Origin: Clostridiales bacterium
GTDB lineage: Bacteria > Bacillota > Clostridia > Lachnospirales > Lachnospiraceae
Length of the DNA stretch: 7,937 nt
Direction of reading: 5' to 3'
NCBI GenBank assembly: GCA_021203115.1
Contig: JAJQBV010000111.1
Location: 1-7,937, forward strand
Shown here: positions 1-6,344 of the stretch, in pieces
How the letters are laid out: each line of letters opens with the position of its first letter
Position numbering within the stretch: the stretch's first letter is position 1
The notes under the pieces: model-generated
Told to the model about the DNA's origin: nothing
Database searches by the model: none
What the model saw: the letters and a program-made list of their open reading frames with translations, nothing else
Translations under genes and position numbers: made by a program

Positions 1-26
1 GGGGAATTTGCTCTCGGGGTTTTTTA
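1..26 (+). terminator. Possible 3' half of an intrinsic terminator cut by the window edge
   Basis: The window opens with a G-rich stretch ending in CTCTCGGGG, followed by a run of six T at 20-25. This resembles the descending arm and U-tract of a rho-independent terminator whose 5' arm would lie before base 1. No complementary partner is visible within the window, so the hairpin cannot be confirmed. If real, it ends an upstream gene and makes the gene starting at 75 the first of a new transcript. I could not place a convincing promoter between 26 and 60. Confidence 0.3.
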
Positions 27-74
27 AAAGGATGGATTATAAATATATAAGAAAGGTGGGATATGTGATTTAAG

Positions 75-1214
75 ATGAACGAAAAAGGGAAGTCTTTTGG
101 GAATAGAAAAATATTAAATAACAAAGTATACCTCTACCTGACAGAGTTCTTTACAGGCATGTCCGTCATGGCGGTAGAGCTCGGTGCGAGCCGTCTGCTT
201 GCGCCATATTTCAGTTCTTCTCAGATTGTATGGACGATTATCATCGGCACGATTATGATTGCCATGGCGCTGGGGAATATCTACGGCGGCCGTTCCGCGG
301 ACAAGAATCCGGATCCGGACCGTCTGTATCGCCGGATTATTCTTGCGGCGATCTGGATTGCGCTGATTCCGGTGTTGGGGAAGTATATTATCCTCGGGAT
401 CTCGGCGGTAATGATCTTTTCCGTCAACAGCAATTTCCTGATCTGGGCGGCCTTCGCTGCGTGCATGATTATCTTTGTCTTCCCGCTTTTCCTCCTCGGT
501 ACGGTGACGCCGTCTCTGGTGAAATATGCGGTGAGCGACCTTGACGACAACGGAAAGACCGTCGGATTCCTGAATGCGTCCAACACCATCGGCAGCATTA
601 TCGGTACATTTGTTCCGACGTTTGTGACGATTCCGTCCGTGGGCGTCTCGGCGACGTTTTATATTTTCGCGGGGATATTGCTCGCGCTGTCGATCATTTA
701 TTTCTGCAGCAGAAAACAGCGGTCGATTCGTGCCGCGGTGGGCGCGGTCGTCCTTGTCCTGGCCTGTATTTTCTGCAGCACGGACAGCTTTGCCTTCTGG
801 GAGGATAATCTCACTTATGAGGGGGAATCAGTCTACAATTACCTGCAGGTAAAAGAGGACGATGAAGCTGTCTATCTCTCTACCAATGTGTTGTTCGGCG
901 TCCAGTCCGTCTATGTAAAGGATGACAGCCTGACCGGATACTACTATGACTATGCGATGGCGTCAACGATGATGGCAGATGTCAACGAGGCGGAAAATCT
1001 GGATGTCCTGATTCTGGGTATGGGTACCGGCACCTTTGCGACGCAGTGTGACCATTATTTTGACAACCTGACGATGGAGGGCGTGGAGATCGATGAGGAT
1101 ATCACAGAGCTTGCCACGGAGTATTTTCATCTCTCCGAGGATATCCCGGTCTATACCTATGACGGCAGGGCGTACCTCAACGCCATTGACAAGACATATT
1201 ATGTGATCAAGTAG
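75..1214 (+). CDS. N-terminal part of the broken synthase: membrane domain plus SAM-binding half
   Basis: This 379-codon piece could still be translated. Residues about 18-240 are mostly hydrophobic, with roughly six or seven likely transmembrane segments separated by short charged loops (for example SADKNPDPDRLYRR). Residues about 250-379 are the first half of the Rossmann fold with the GxGxG loop at 315-319. It ends before the catalytic Asp, so no enzyme activity is expected if translation really stops here. Start choice: AGGTGG at 54-59 lies 15 bases before ATG75, longer than usual. A nearer ATG at 63 is in the same frame but is followed at once by TGA (66-68), so ATG75 is the first usable start. 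Confidence 0.55.
   Translation: MNEKGKSFGNRKILNNKVYLYLTEFFTGMSVMAVELGASRLLAPYFSSSQIVWTIIIGTIMIAMALGNIYGGRSADKNPDPDRLYRRIILAAIWIALIPVLGKYIILGISAVMIFSVNSNFLIWAAFAACMIIFVFPLFLLGTVTPSLVKYAVSDLDDNGKTVGFLNASNTIGSIIGTFVPTFVTIPSVGVSATFYIFAGILLALSIIYFCSRKQRSIRAAVGAVVLVLACIFCSTDSFAFWEDNLTYEGESVYNYLQVKEDDEAVYLSTNVLFGVQSVYVKDDSLTGYYYDYAMASTMMADVNEAENLDVLILGMGTGTFATQCDHYFDNLTMEGVEIDEDITELATEYFHLSEDIPVYTYDGRAYLNAIDKTYYVIK
1212..1214 (+). other. In-frame amber codon inside the synthase core motif
   Basis: TAG sits between AAG (Lys379) and GAT (Asp381). The observed nine bases AAGTAGGAT differ from AAGGTAGAT (Lys-Val-Asp, the family-like reading) only by moving one G across TA. The lesion is therefore compatible with a paired one-base deletion and insertion as well as with point mutation. 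No frame change results on either side. Confidence 0.85.
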
Positions 1215-1247
1215 GATGCATATCAGGATATTACAAAACCGTTCCAG

Positions 1248-1700
1248 ATGTCCACCGTGGAGTTTTTTACCCTCGTCAAAGAGCATCTCAACGAGGGCGG
1301 CGTGATGGTCATTAACATGAATATGCGCGGGCAGGAGGAGGGGAATATCAACCAGTATATTGCCGACACGGTCTCCGCTGTGTTTTCCGAGGTTTACACT
1401 GTGGATTGCTCCGGCAATACAAACCGGGAGCTCTTTGCCTCAGACAATCCGGAAATGATCGATATCATGAAAACCAATATCGAATTGGAGGAAGATGAGG
1501 CTCTCACAGACATGATGACGACCGTATATGACAACCTTGAAATTTACGAGGCCGGAGATTATCTGATGACCGACGACAAGGCGCCGGTTGAGCTGCTCGG
1601 CATGCAGGTGATCGATGACCTGATCGCGGACGAGGTCAGCTACTACAAAAATATTTACGCGGAGAGCGGATTGTCCGGATTGTTGGAGGAGTTTCAGTAA
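1248..1700 (+). CDS. C-terminal fragment of the broken synthase
   Basis: This 150-codon open stretch is in the same frame as the N-terminal part and completes its Rossmann domain: MSTVEFF, a helix, then NEGGVMVINMN. Beyond the synthase core it has an acidic C-terminal part with MTDDKAPVELL, like the 'TDD.AP.E' segment common near the end of spermidine-synthase-like proteins. The first in-frame start after the TAG is ATG1248, and no Shine-Dalgarno sequence precedes it, so independent translation is unlikely. It is best read as the tail of the interrupted gene. Its stop (1698-1700) is one base from the next gene's ATG, and the GGAGGAG for that gene lies inside it. Confidence 0.45.
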   Translation: MSTVEFFTLVKEHLNEGGVMVINMNMRGQEEGNINQYIADTVSAVFSEVYTVDCSGNTNRELFASDNPEMIDIMKTNIELEEDEALTDMMTTVYDNLEIYEAGDYLMTDDKAPVELLGMQVIDDLIADEVSYYKNIYAESGLSGLLEEFQ

Positions 1701-1701
1701 G

Positions 1702-3570
1702 ATGAATAAACTGGCACTGAGTGACGAAATACTGATGCGTATCGAAAAACCCGCCCGCTACATCGGGAACGAGGTGAACATGGTGGTAAAAGATCCGGCG
1801 GACGTGGATATACGGGCTGCTTTCTGCTTTCCGGACGTGTATGAAATCGGAATGTCCCATCTGGGGATGCAGATTCTCTGCCATATGTTTAACTGCCGTG
1901 AGGATGTCTACTGTGAGCGTGTCTTTTCTCCGTGGCCGGATTTGCACCGGATCATGAAGGAGCAGGATATCCCGCTTTTCGCCCTTGAGACACAGGATCC
2001 GATCCGGGATTTTGACTGGCTTCTGATCACGATTCAATACGAAATGTGCTATCCGAACATCCTTCAGATTCTGGATCTGGGGAAAATTCCGTTGAAAAGC
2101 TGCGGACGGGGAGAGGACGATCCGATTGTCATCGGAGGCGGACCCTGCACCTACAATCCGGAGCCGATCGCGGATTTCTTTGACATTATCTATATCGGAG
2201 AGGGGGAGACCGTCTATGATGAGCTTCTCGACCTCTATAAGCGCCACAGAAAAGGCGGCAGCTACAGTCGGCAGGCGTTTCTGCGGGAAGCGTCCCACAT
2301 CGAGGGACTCTATGTTCCTTCCCTGTACACCGTAAGTTATGGAGAGGACGGCACGATTGCTTCCTTCACGCCGGTTTACGCGGATGTTCCGAGCACAATA
2401 AAACGGCAGGTGGTGGAGGATATGTCCGATGTGGTTTATCCGGACAAGCCGTTGGTGCCGTTTATCAATATCACGCAGGACCGCGTAACACTGGAGATTC
2501 AGCGCGGCTGCATCCGGGGATGCCGCTTTTGTCAGGCCGGGATGGTTTATCGCCCGCTGCGGGAACGAAGTCTGGATTACCTGAAGGAAAAGGCGCATCG
2601 GATGCTGGATTCGACCGGATATGAGGAAATTTCACTCAGTTCCCTGAGCTCCAGTGACTATACCCATCTGGAGGAATTGTTAAACTTTTTGATTGAAGAG
2701 TTTAAGGACCGGCATGTCAACATCTCGCTTCCGTCGCTGCGGATTGATAATTTCTCGCTGGATATTATGAGTAAGGTGCAGGATGTGAAAAAGAGCAGCC
2801 TGACCTTTGCGCCGGAGGCCGGTTCCCAGAGACTGCGCGATGTGATCAACAAGGGACTCACGGAGGAGGATATATTACACGGAGCCGGTCTGGCCTTTGA
2901 GGGCGGCTGGCAGAAGGTAAAATTGTATTTTATGCTCGGACAGCCCACGGAGACCGAGGAGGATATGCGGGCAATCGGTGAGCTGGCGGAAAAAATCGCG
3001 AAACGGTATTACGAGGTCCCGAAGGAGAAACGGAACGGGAAATGTCAGATCAGTGTGAGTACCTCCTTTTTTGTGCCAAAGCCGTTCACTCCGTTCCAGT
3101 GGAGCCCCATCTGTACGAAGGAGGATTTTCTGAATCGGGCGCACATCGTCAACGAGACGATCAAGTCGCAGTTGAACCGGAAGAGCATCCGTTACCACTG
3201 GCATGAGGCGGATGTGACACTTATTGAGGGAATTCTGGCGCGTGGCGACCGGCGGCTTGGTGATGCGCTGATCCGGGTTTACGAAAAAGGCGGCATTTTT
3301 GCCGCGTGGTCGGATTTTTTCAACGATGCCATGTGGCAGGAAGCGTTCGATGAAACCGGTATAGATACGGCGTTTTATACCGTGAGAGAACACGATCAGG
3401 ATGAGATTTTCCCGTGGGATTTTATCGATATCGGCGTGACGAAACTGTTTTTGTGGCGCGAATGGCAGAGGGCGCTGGCGGGAGAGGTGACGCCGAACTG
3501 CCGACAGCAATGTTCCGGCTGCGGCGCGATGAAGTACAAAGGAGGCGTATGTTATGAAGGTGCGCATTAA
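1702..3570 (+). CDS. B12-binding-type radical SAM protein (TIGR03960 family)
   Basis: This 622-residue cytoplasmic radical SAM enzyme is of unestablished substrate. Residues about 30-185 resemble a cobalamin-binding-like domain (DVYEIGMSHLG; IGGGPCTYNPEP; YIGEGE), but the classic D-x-H-x-x-G B12 ligand motif is not intact around His53, so B12 use is uncertain. The radical SAM core follows, with the 4Fe-4S ligands C270-x3-C274-x2-C277 in RGCIRGCRFCQAG; later core features are SLPSLRID, FAPEAGSQRLR and KLYFMLGQPTE. A second C-x3-C-x2-C (C600, C604, C607) plus C617 closes the protein. The start is ATG1702, with GGAGGAG at 1685-1691 ten bases upstream and inside the preceding frame. The 3' end overlaps the DUF2344 gene by 17 bases; in some bacteria the two are fused, which supports a joint function. 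Family identity is firm; the reaction is unknown. Confidence 0.9.
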   Translation: MNKLALSDEILMRIEKPARYIGNEVNMVVKDPADVDIRAAFCFPDVYEIGMSHLGMQILCHMFNCREDVYCERVFSPWPDLHRIMKEQDIPLFALETQDPIRDFDWLLITIQYEMCYPNILQILDLGKIPLKSCGRGEDDPIVIGGGPCTYNPEPIADFFDIIYIGEGETVYDELLDLYKRHRKGGSYSRQAFLREASHIEGLYVPSLYTVSYGEDGTIASFTPVYADVPSTIKRQVVEDMSDVVYPDKPLVPFINITQDRVTLEIQRGCIRGCRFCQAGMVYRPLRERSLDYLKEKAHRMLDSTGYEEISLSSLSSSDYTHLEELLNFLIEEFKDRHVNISLPSLRIDNFSLDIMSKVQDVKKSSLTFAPEAGSQRLRDVINKGLTEEDILHGAGLAFEGGWQKVKLYFMLGQPTETEEDMRAIGELAEKIAKRYYEVPKEKRNGKCQISVSTSFFVPKPFTPFQWSPICTKEDFLNRAHIVNETIKSQLNRKSIRYHWHEADVTLIEGILARGDRRLGDALIRVYEKGGIFAAWSDFFNDAMWQEAFDETGIDTAFYTVREHDQDEIFPWDFIDIGVTKLFLWREWQRALAGEVTPNCRQQCSGCGAMKYKGGVCYEGAH

Positions 3571-4342
3571 ATTTCGTAAAAACGGTTCGATGCGTTTTGT
3601 CGGACATCTGGATATCATGCGGTATTTTCAGAAGGCGCTCCGCCGTGCCGGGATTGATGTGGCATATACGGAAGGCTTCAGCCCTCACCAGATCATGTCC
3701 TTTGCCGCGCCGCTGGGGGTCGGCCTGACCAGCGACGGGGAATATATGGATATTGAGGTGCGCTCTCCGATGTCCTCCGCGGCGTCCGTGGAAGCGTTAA
3801 ACGGCACGATGGCGGATGGGATGGAGATTGCTTCCTTTGTAGCGCTGCGCGAGGGCTCCAAAAAGGCCATGACAGCGGTGGCGGCTGCCGATTATATCGT
3901 TTATTTTAAGAAAAGAGAGGATTTTGCACAGACGGATCTTCCGGGGATGATGCGGGCTTATTACACGGAGCGGGAGCAGATTGAAATCGTGAAACAGAGC
4001 AAAAAAAGTGAGAGAATCATCGATCTGAAACCGCTGATCTACCGGTTTGAGCCTTATGCGGATGAGGATGACAGACGGCTTTCGCCCGACAGGGTACTCT
4101 CCGTTTTTCCGGACAGACGGGGATTTTTCCTCCGGCTCTGCACCGGAAGCACGGATAATATCAAACCGGAACTCGTTCTGTCGGATTTTTATTCCTATTT
4201 CGGCAGGGAGTATGATCCGTTTAATTTACAGATTCACCGTCTGGAGATATATGAGAGGGTGGACGGCAGGTTTTCTCCTCTCGATGCGGCCGGAGATATC
4301 ATTGAAAATGACCGGAACCGGGAGAACGGAGCGTGTGCATGA
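3554..4342 (+). CDS. Radical SAM-associated protein, DUF2344 (TIGR03936 family)
   Basis: This 262-residue soluble protein is recognised by its conserved N-terminus: MKVRIKFRKNGSMRFVGHLD, then a helix with RRAGIDVAYTEGFSPHQ, then APLGVGLTSDGEYMDIE. The family almost always sits beside, or is fused to, the TIGR03960 radical SAM protein and is thought to work with it. No enzymatic residues or membrane segments are evident. The start is ATG3554, eight bases after AAAGGAGG (3538-3545), which lies within the end of the radical SAM gene; an out-of-frame ATG at 3549 is ignored. The gene ends in TGA at 4340-4342, overlapping the next ATG as ATGA. The overlaps on both sides point to translational coupling and fixed expression ratios. 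Its molecular role is not known. Confidence 0.88.
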   Translation: MKVRIKFRKNGSMRFVGHLDIMRYFQKALRRAGIDVAYTEGFSPHQIMSFAAPLGVGLTSDGEYMDIEVRSPMSSAASVEALNGTMADGMEIASFVALREGSKKAMTAVAAADYIVYFKKREDFAQTDLPGMMRAYYTEREQIEIVKQSKKSERIIDLKPLIYRFEPYADEDDRRLSPDRVLSVFPDRRGFFLRLCTGSTDNIKPELVLSDFYSYFGREYDPFNLQIHRLEIYERVDGRFSPLDAAGDIIENDRNRENGACA

Positions 4343-5577
4343 CGGCAAAGGTAGTAATCACAAAAGCGGACATTTTTGAAAACAAGCTTCTTCTCTGCAG
4401 TCTTATCGAAAACGATAAGCTAACGGAAGTCCGGATTCTGGGGGCGGATTCGGATACGCCGCTCCCGGATTTGGGAAACATTTATGTCGGAAAGGTGCAG
4501 CGCGTGGTAAAGAACCTGAACGCTGCTTTTGTGGAGATCGCGCCGGGAATGCCGTGTTATCTTCCGTTGGAGCATGTAAAGGATCCGGTGTATGTAAAGC
4601 GCAATTCCGGAAAAAAACAGCTTGTGGAGGGGGATGAGCTTCTCGTTCAGGTGCAGCGTGAGGCGATGAAAACCAAGGCGCCCATGGTTTCGACAAACCT
4701 GAATCGGACCGGCCGGTATGTGGTGATCACAACAGAAAAAAAGCAGCTTGGGATTTCGTCCAAATTGCCCGCCGGGACACGTGCCCGTTGGAAAGAACTG
4801 CTCCGCGACACAAAACCGGAACGCTACGGCGTGATCATCCGGACCAACGCCGCGAATGCTGACGCGGGAGCCGTTCTGTGTGAGCTGCGTGAACTGACCT
4901 GGCAGATGGACGATATGGTATCCCATGCTCGGAACCGCACATGTTTTTCGTGTATGTACCGCTCAATGCCGGGATATCTTGCCTTTTTGCAGAATACATA
5001 TTCTGCCGGGCTTGCGGAGATTGTGACAGACCAGCCGGAGATCTATCATGAGATTTTTGCATATTGCGCCGGACATGAGGAGCTGAACCGCGTTCCGCTC
5101 CGGCTGTATGAGGACTCATCCTATCCGCTTGCCAGTCTTTATAACCTGAACCGGCAGATGGAGCGCGCGCTGGCAAAAACAGTGTTTTTAAAGTCAGGCG
5201 CATCCATTGTAATCGAGCCGACGGAAGCCATGACCGTGATTGATGTCAACACGGCGAAGAGCGTTGCGGGAAAAGATCCGCAGAAGCATTTCAAACAGGT
5301 TAACCGGGAGGCAGCAAAAGAGATTGCCCGTCAGATTCGTCTGCGCAATCTTTCCGGCATCATTATTGTGGACTTTATTGATCTTGACCGGAGTGAAGAT
5401 CAGGAGGAGCTTCTTTCCTGTATGAGAGAAGCGGTGCAGGCGGATCCCGTGCCGGTGACGGTTCATGACATTACCTGTCTGAATCTCGTGGAAATGACGC
5501 GAAAAAAGACAGGAAAATCTCTTGCGGAACAGGTTCGGAAATACCGCCAAAAACAGGGCGAAAACCTTGATTTTTAA
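4339..5577 (+). CDS. rng: Ribonuclease E/G family endoribonuclease, short form
   Basis: This 412-residue RNase E/G-type endonuclease is expected to cut single-stranded RNA in mRNA decay or rRNA/tRNA maturation. The N-terminal S1-like RNA-binding region is at about 45-120 (LGNIYVGKV, AAFVEIAPG). The catalytic DNase I-like part has TEAMTVIDVNTA with D302 and N304, and GIIIVDFIDLD with D345. The two Asp are 43 residues apart, matching D303/D346 of E. coli RNase E, where they bind Mg. RQIRLRNL and LVEMTRKK are also family signatures. The chain stops about 20 residues after LVEMTRKK, with no CPxC zinc-link and no C-terminal extension; E. coli RNase G is 489 aa. I chose ATG4339 over the in-frame GTG4333: GGAG at 4328-4331 is 7 bases from the ATG but only 1 from the GTG, and ATG overlaps the preceding TGA as ATGA. 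It is likely co-transcribed with the radical SAM pair. Confidence 0.92.
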   Translation: MTAKVVITKADIFENKLLLCSLIENDKLTEVRILGADSDTPLPDLGNIYVGKVQRVVKNLNAAFVEIAPGMPCYLPLEHVKDPVYVKRNSGKKQLVEGDELLVQVQREAMKTKAPMVSTNLNRTGRYVVITTEKKQLGISSKLPAGTRARWKELLRDTKPERYGVIIRTNAANADAGAVLCELRELTWQMDDMVSHARNRTCFSCMYRSMPGYLAFLQNTYSAGLAEIVTDQPEIYHEIFAYCAGHEELNRVPLRLYEDSSYPLASLYNLNRQMERALAKTVFLKSGASIVIEPTEAMTVIDVNTAKSVAGKDPQKHFKQVNREAAKEIARQIRLRNLSGIIIVDFIDLDRSEDQEELLSCMREAVQADPVPVTVHDITCLNLVEMTRKKTGKSLAEQVRKYRQKQGENLDF

Positions 5578-5578
5578 G

Positions 5579-5607
5579 TTGACATTGATATTTCCGTATG
5601 GTAAGAT
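5579..5607 (+). promoter_or_regulatory. Sigma-A promoter of the rplU operon
   Basis: A perfect -35 TTGACA (5579-5584) is followed by a 17-base spacer and the -10 TAAGAT (5602-5607, 4 of 6 matches). An extended -10 TG lies at 5599-5600 (TGGTAAGAT). Transcription should begin near 5613-5615. The -35 box starts one base after the RNase stop codon, so promoter and upstream gene are almost contiguous. Confidence 0.88.
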
Positions 5608-5613
5608 AATGAA

Positions 5614-5703
5614 GATGCCGCACAGTGAGGTAGAAGACTGCGATCCTGCAGGGACAGGGTCACGGCACCGAAGCTGGCGAGTAATGATAATAGGAGGTGC
5701 CAT
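5614..5703 (+). ncRNA. Probable L21 leader (autoregulatory 5' UTR of rplU)
   Basis: About 90 untranslated bases lie between the predicted transcription start and rplU. By position and structure this fits the L21 leader class known upstream of rplU in Firmicutes. Visible pairings: TGCCG (5616-5620) with CGGCA (5663-5667), enclosing a variable hairpin CTGC (5638-5641)/GCAG (5648-5651). Alternatively, GGCACC (5664-5669) pairs with GGTGCC (5696-5701). The second pairing covers the end of the ribosome binding site AGGAGG (5692-5697), and the two share 5664-5667, so they exclude each other. No T-run or terminator hairpin occurs, so control would act on translation rather than by attenuation. The ligand is presumably L21 or another ribosomal factor; that is inference. 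I could not align it to the family model. Confidence 0.65.
5692..5697 (+). promoter_or_regulatory. rplU ribosome binding site, partly sequestrable
   Basis: AGGAGG lies 6 bases before ATG5704, a near-ideal Shine-Dalgarno. Its last two G form the start of GGTGCC (5696-5701), which is fully complementary to GGCACC at 5664-5669. Pairing would hide the site from the ribosome. Confidence 0.8.
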
Positions 5704-6012
5704 ATGTACGCAATTATAGCAACAGGTGGTAAGCAGTACAAAGTATCCGAAGGCGATATCATTACCATTGAAAAGCTTGGTGTGGAAGCTGGTGAGACCG
5801 TTACTTTCGATCAGGTTCTTGCAGTCAGCGACGAGACATTTACGGCGGGAACACCCACTGTAGAAGGCGCGACGGTAGAAGCGTCCGTAGTCGCAAACGG
5901 CCGTGCAAAGAAAGTAATCGTCTACAAGTACAAGAGAAAAACCGGTTACCATAAGAAAAACGGACACAGACAGTATTTCACAAAAGTCAAAATTGAAAAG
6001 ATCAACGCTTAA
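5704..6012 (+). CDS. rplU: 50S ribosomal protein L21
   Basis: This 102-residue structural protein of the large subunit binds 23S rRNA. It is recognised by [14 protein letters not shown] at the N-terminus, the beta-barrel segment [10 protein letters not shown], and the C-terminal rRNA-binding motif [14 protein letters not shown], followed by FTKVKIEKI. The length is typical. It starts at ATG5704 behind a strong Shine-Dalgarno site and is the first gene after the leader. Expression is probably set by the promoter at 5579 and by the leader, with possible extra read-through from the RNase gene because no terminator lies between them. prp follows after 5 bases. Confidence 0.98.
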   Translation: MYAIIATGGKQYKVSEGDIITIEKLGVEAGETVTFDQVLAVSDETFTAGTPTVEGATVEASVVANGRAKKVIVYKYKRKTGYHKKNGHRQYFTKVKIEKINA

Positions 6013-6017
6013 GTATT

Positions 6018-6341
6018 ATGGTAAGAGTGACATTCTTTCAAGATCAGAGCCAACAGCTGACAGGATTTGACTGTCTGGGACATGCGGAATATGCGGATGA
6101 AAATGATATCGTCTGCGCGGCGGTGTCCGCACTGGTCATCACCTGTATCAACTCGATCGAAGCTTTTACAGAGGACAGATTTACCTGTGAGAGCCGACAG
6201 GAGGACGGATGCATCCGTTTTTGGATGCAGGGTGACAGCGGATCGGCATCCCAGCTTTTGCTTCACTCACTGGCGCTGGGATTGGAAGAAATGGAAGGTA
6301 ACTACGGAGAGTGTATTGATTTGATCTTTGAGGAGGTGTAG
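6018..6341 (+). CDS. prp: Ribosomal-processing cysteine protease Prp
   Basis: This 107-residue cytoplasmic cysteine protease removes the N-terminal extension of ribosomal protein L27 in Firmicutes and relatives (family known from YsxB/Prp). The catalytic pair is visible as His22 in FDCLGHAEYA and Cys33 in DIVCAAVSAL, at the usual spacing of about eleven residues. The length fits the family. It starts at ATG6018, 5 bases after the rplU stop, with no recognisable Shine-Dalgarno (GCTTAAGTATT precedes it), so translation probably depends on ribosomes finishing rplU. That would keep protease levels below the ribosomal proteins. It stops with TAG (6339-6341), one sense codon before and in the same frame as the rpmA start. 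It lies between rplU and its substrate gene rpmA, the standard order. Confidence 0.96.
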   Translation: MVRVTFFQDQSQQLTGFDCLGHAEYADENDIVCAAVSALVITCINSIEAFTEDRFTCESRQEDGCIRFWMQGDSGSASQLLLHSLALGLEEMEGNYGECIDLIFEEV

Positions 6342-6344
6342 AAC

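Larger units (their letters stand above)
75..1700 (+). pseudogene. Fused membrane protein/spermidine-synthase-like protein, interrupted by an in-frame stop
   Basis: One reading frame of 541 codons plus stop is broken by TAG at 1212-1214 (codon 380). The two halves together read as one protein of the 'fused MFS/spermidine synthase' type: several hydrophobic N-terminal helices, then a cytoplasmic SAM-type Rossmann domain. The N half has a glycine-rich loop (GMGTGTF, from residue 315), an acidic strand end (VEID, D340) and YDGR (D363). After the stop, DAYQD (D381) and NEGGVMVINM continue the fold. In this family the core reads roughly Y-D-V-I-x-V-D-A-Y; here it reads TYYVIK*DAYQD, so the first Asp is Tyr376 and the residue before the expected catalytic Asp is a stop. 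No frameshift and no further stop follow until 1698. Family members transfer aminopropyl groups or act as related methyltransferases; the substrate of this one is unknown. A recent null mutation, a sequencing error or, less likely, amber readthrough all fit. Confidence 0.75.

Noticed and set aside
1212..1214. Pyrrolysine or other global amber recoding
   Set aside because: prp ends with TAG at the expected family length, so TAG acts as a normal stop here; no Pyl genes are in view. Kept only as a minor alternative.
1636..2598. Long open frame on the minus strand (320 codons)
   Set aside because: It lies antisense to the radical SAM gene, has no recognisable motif and no ribosome binding site context; it is a by-product of the codon pattern of the true gene.
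2875..3618. Minus-strand open frame (247 codons)
   Set aside because: Antisense to the conserved radical SAM core and C-terminus; composition is rich in Arg/Pro/His as expected from a shadow frame.
4333..4341. GTG4333 as the RNase E/G start
   Set aside because: GGAG would be only one base away; ATG4339 has proper spacing and an ATGA overlap with the preceding stop.
5645..5652. Perfect palindrome CCTGCAGG as an operator
   Set aside because: It is only eight bases and forms part of a hairpin in the L21 leader; no protein-binding role is indicated.
5194..5967. Minus-strand open frame (257 codons) across the RNase end, leader and rplU
   Set aside because: It runs through two certain genes and a promoter in antisense and shows no domain; chance open frame.
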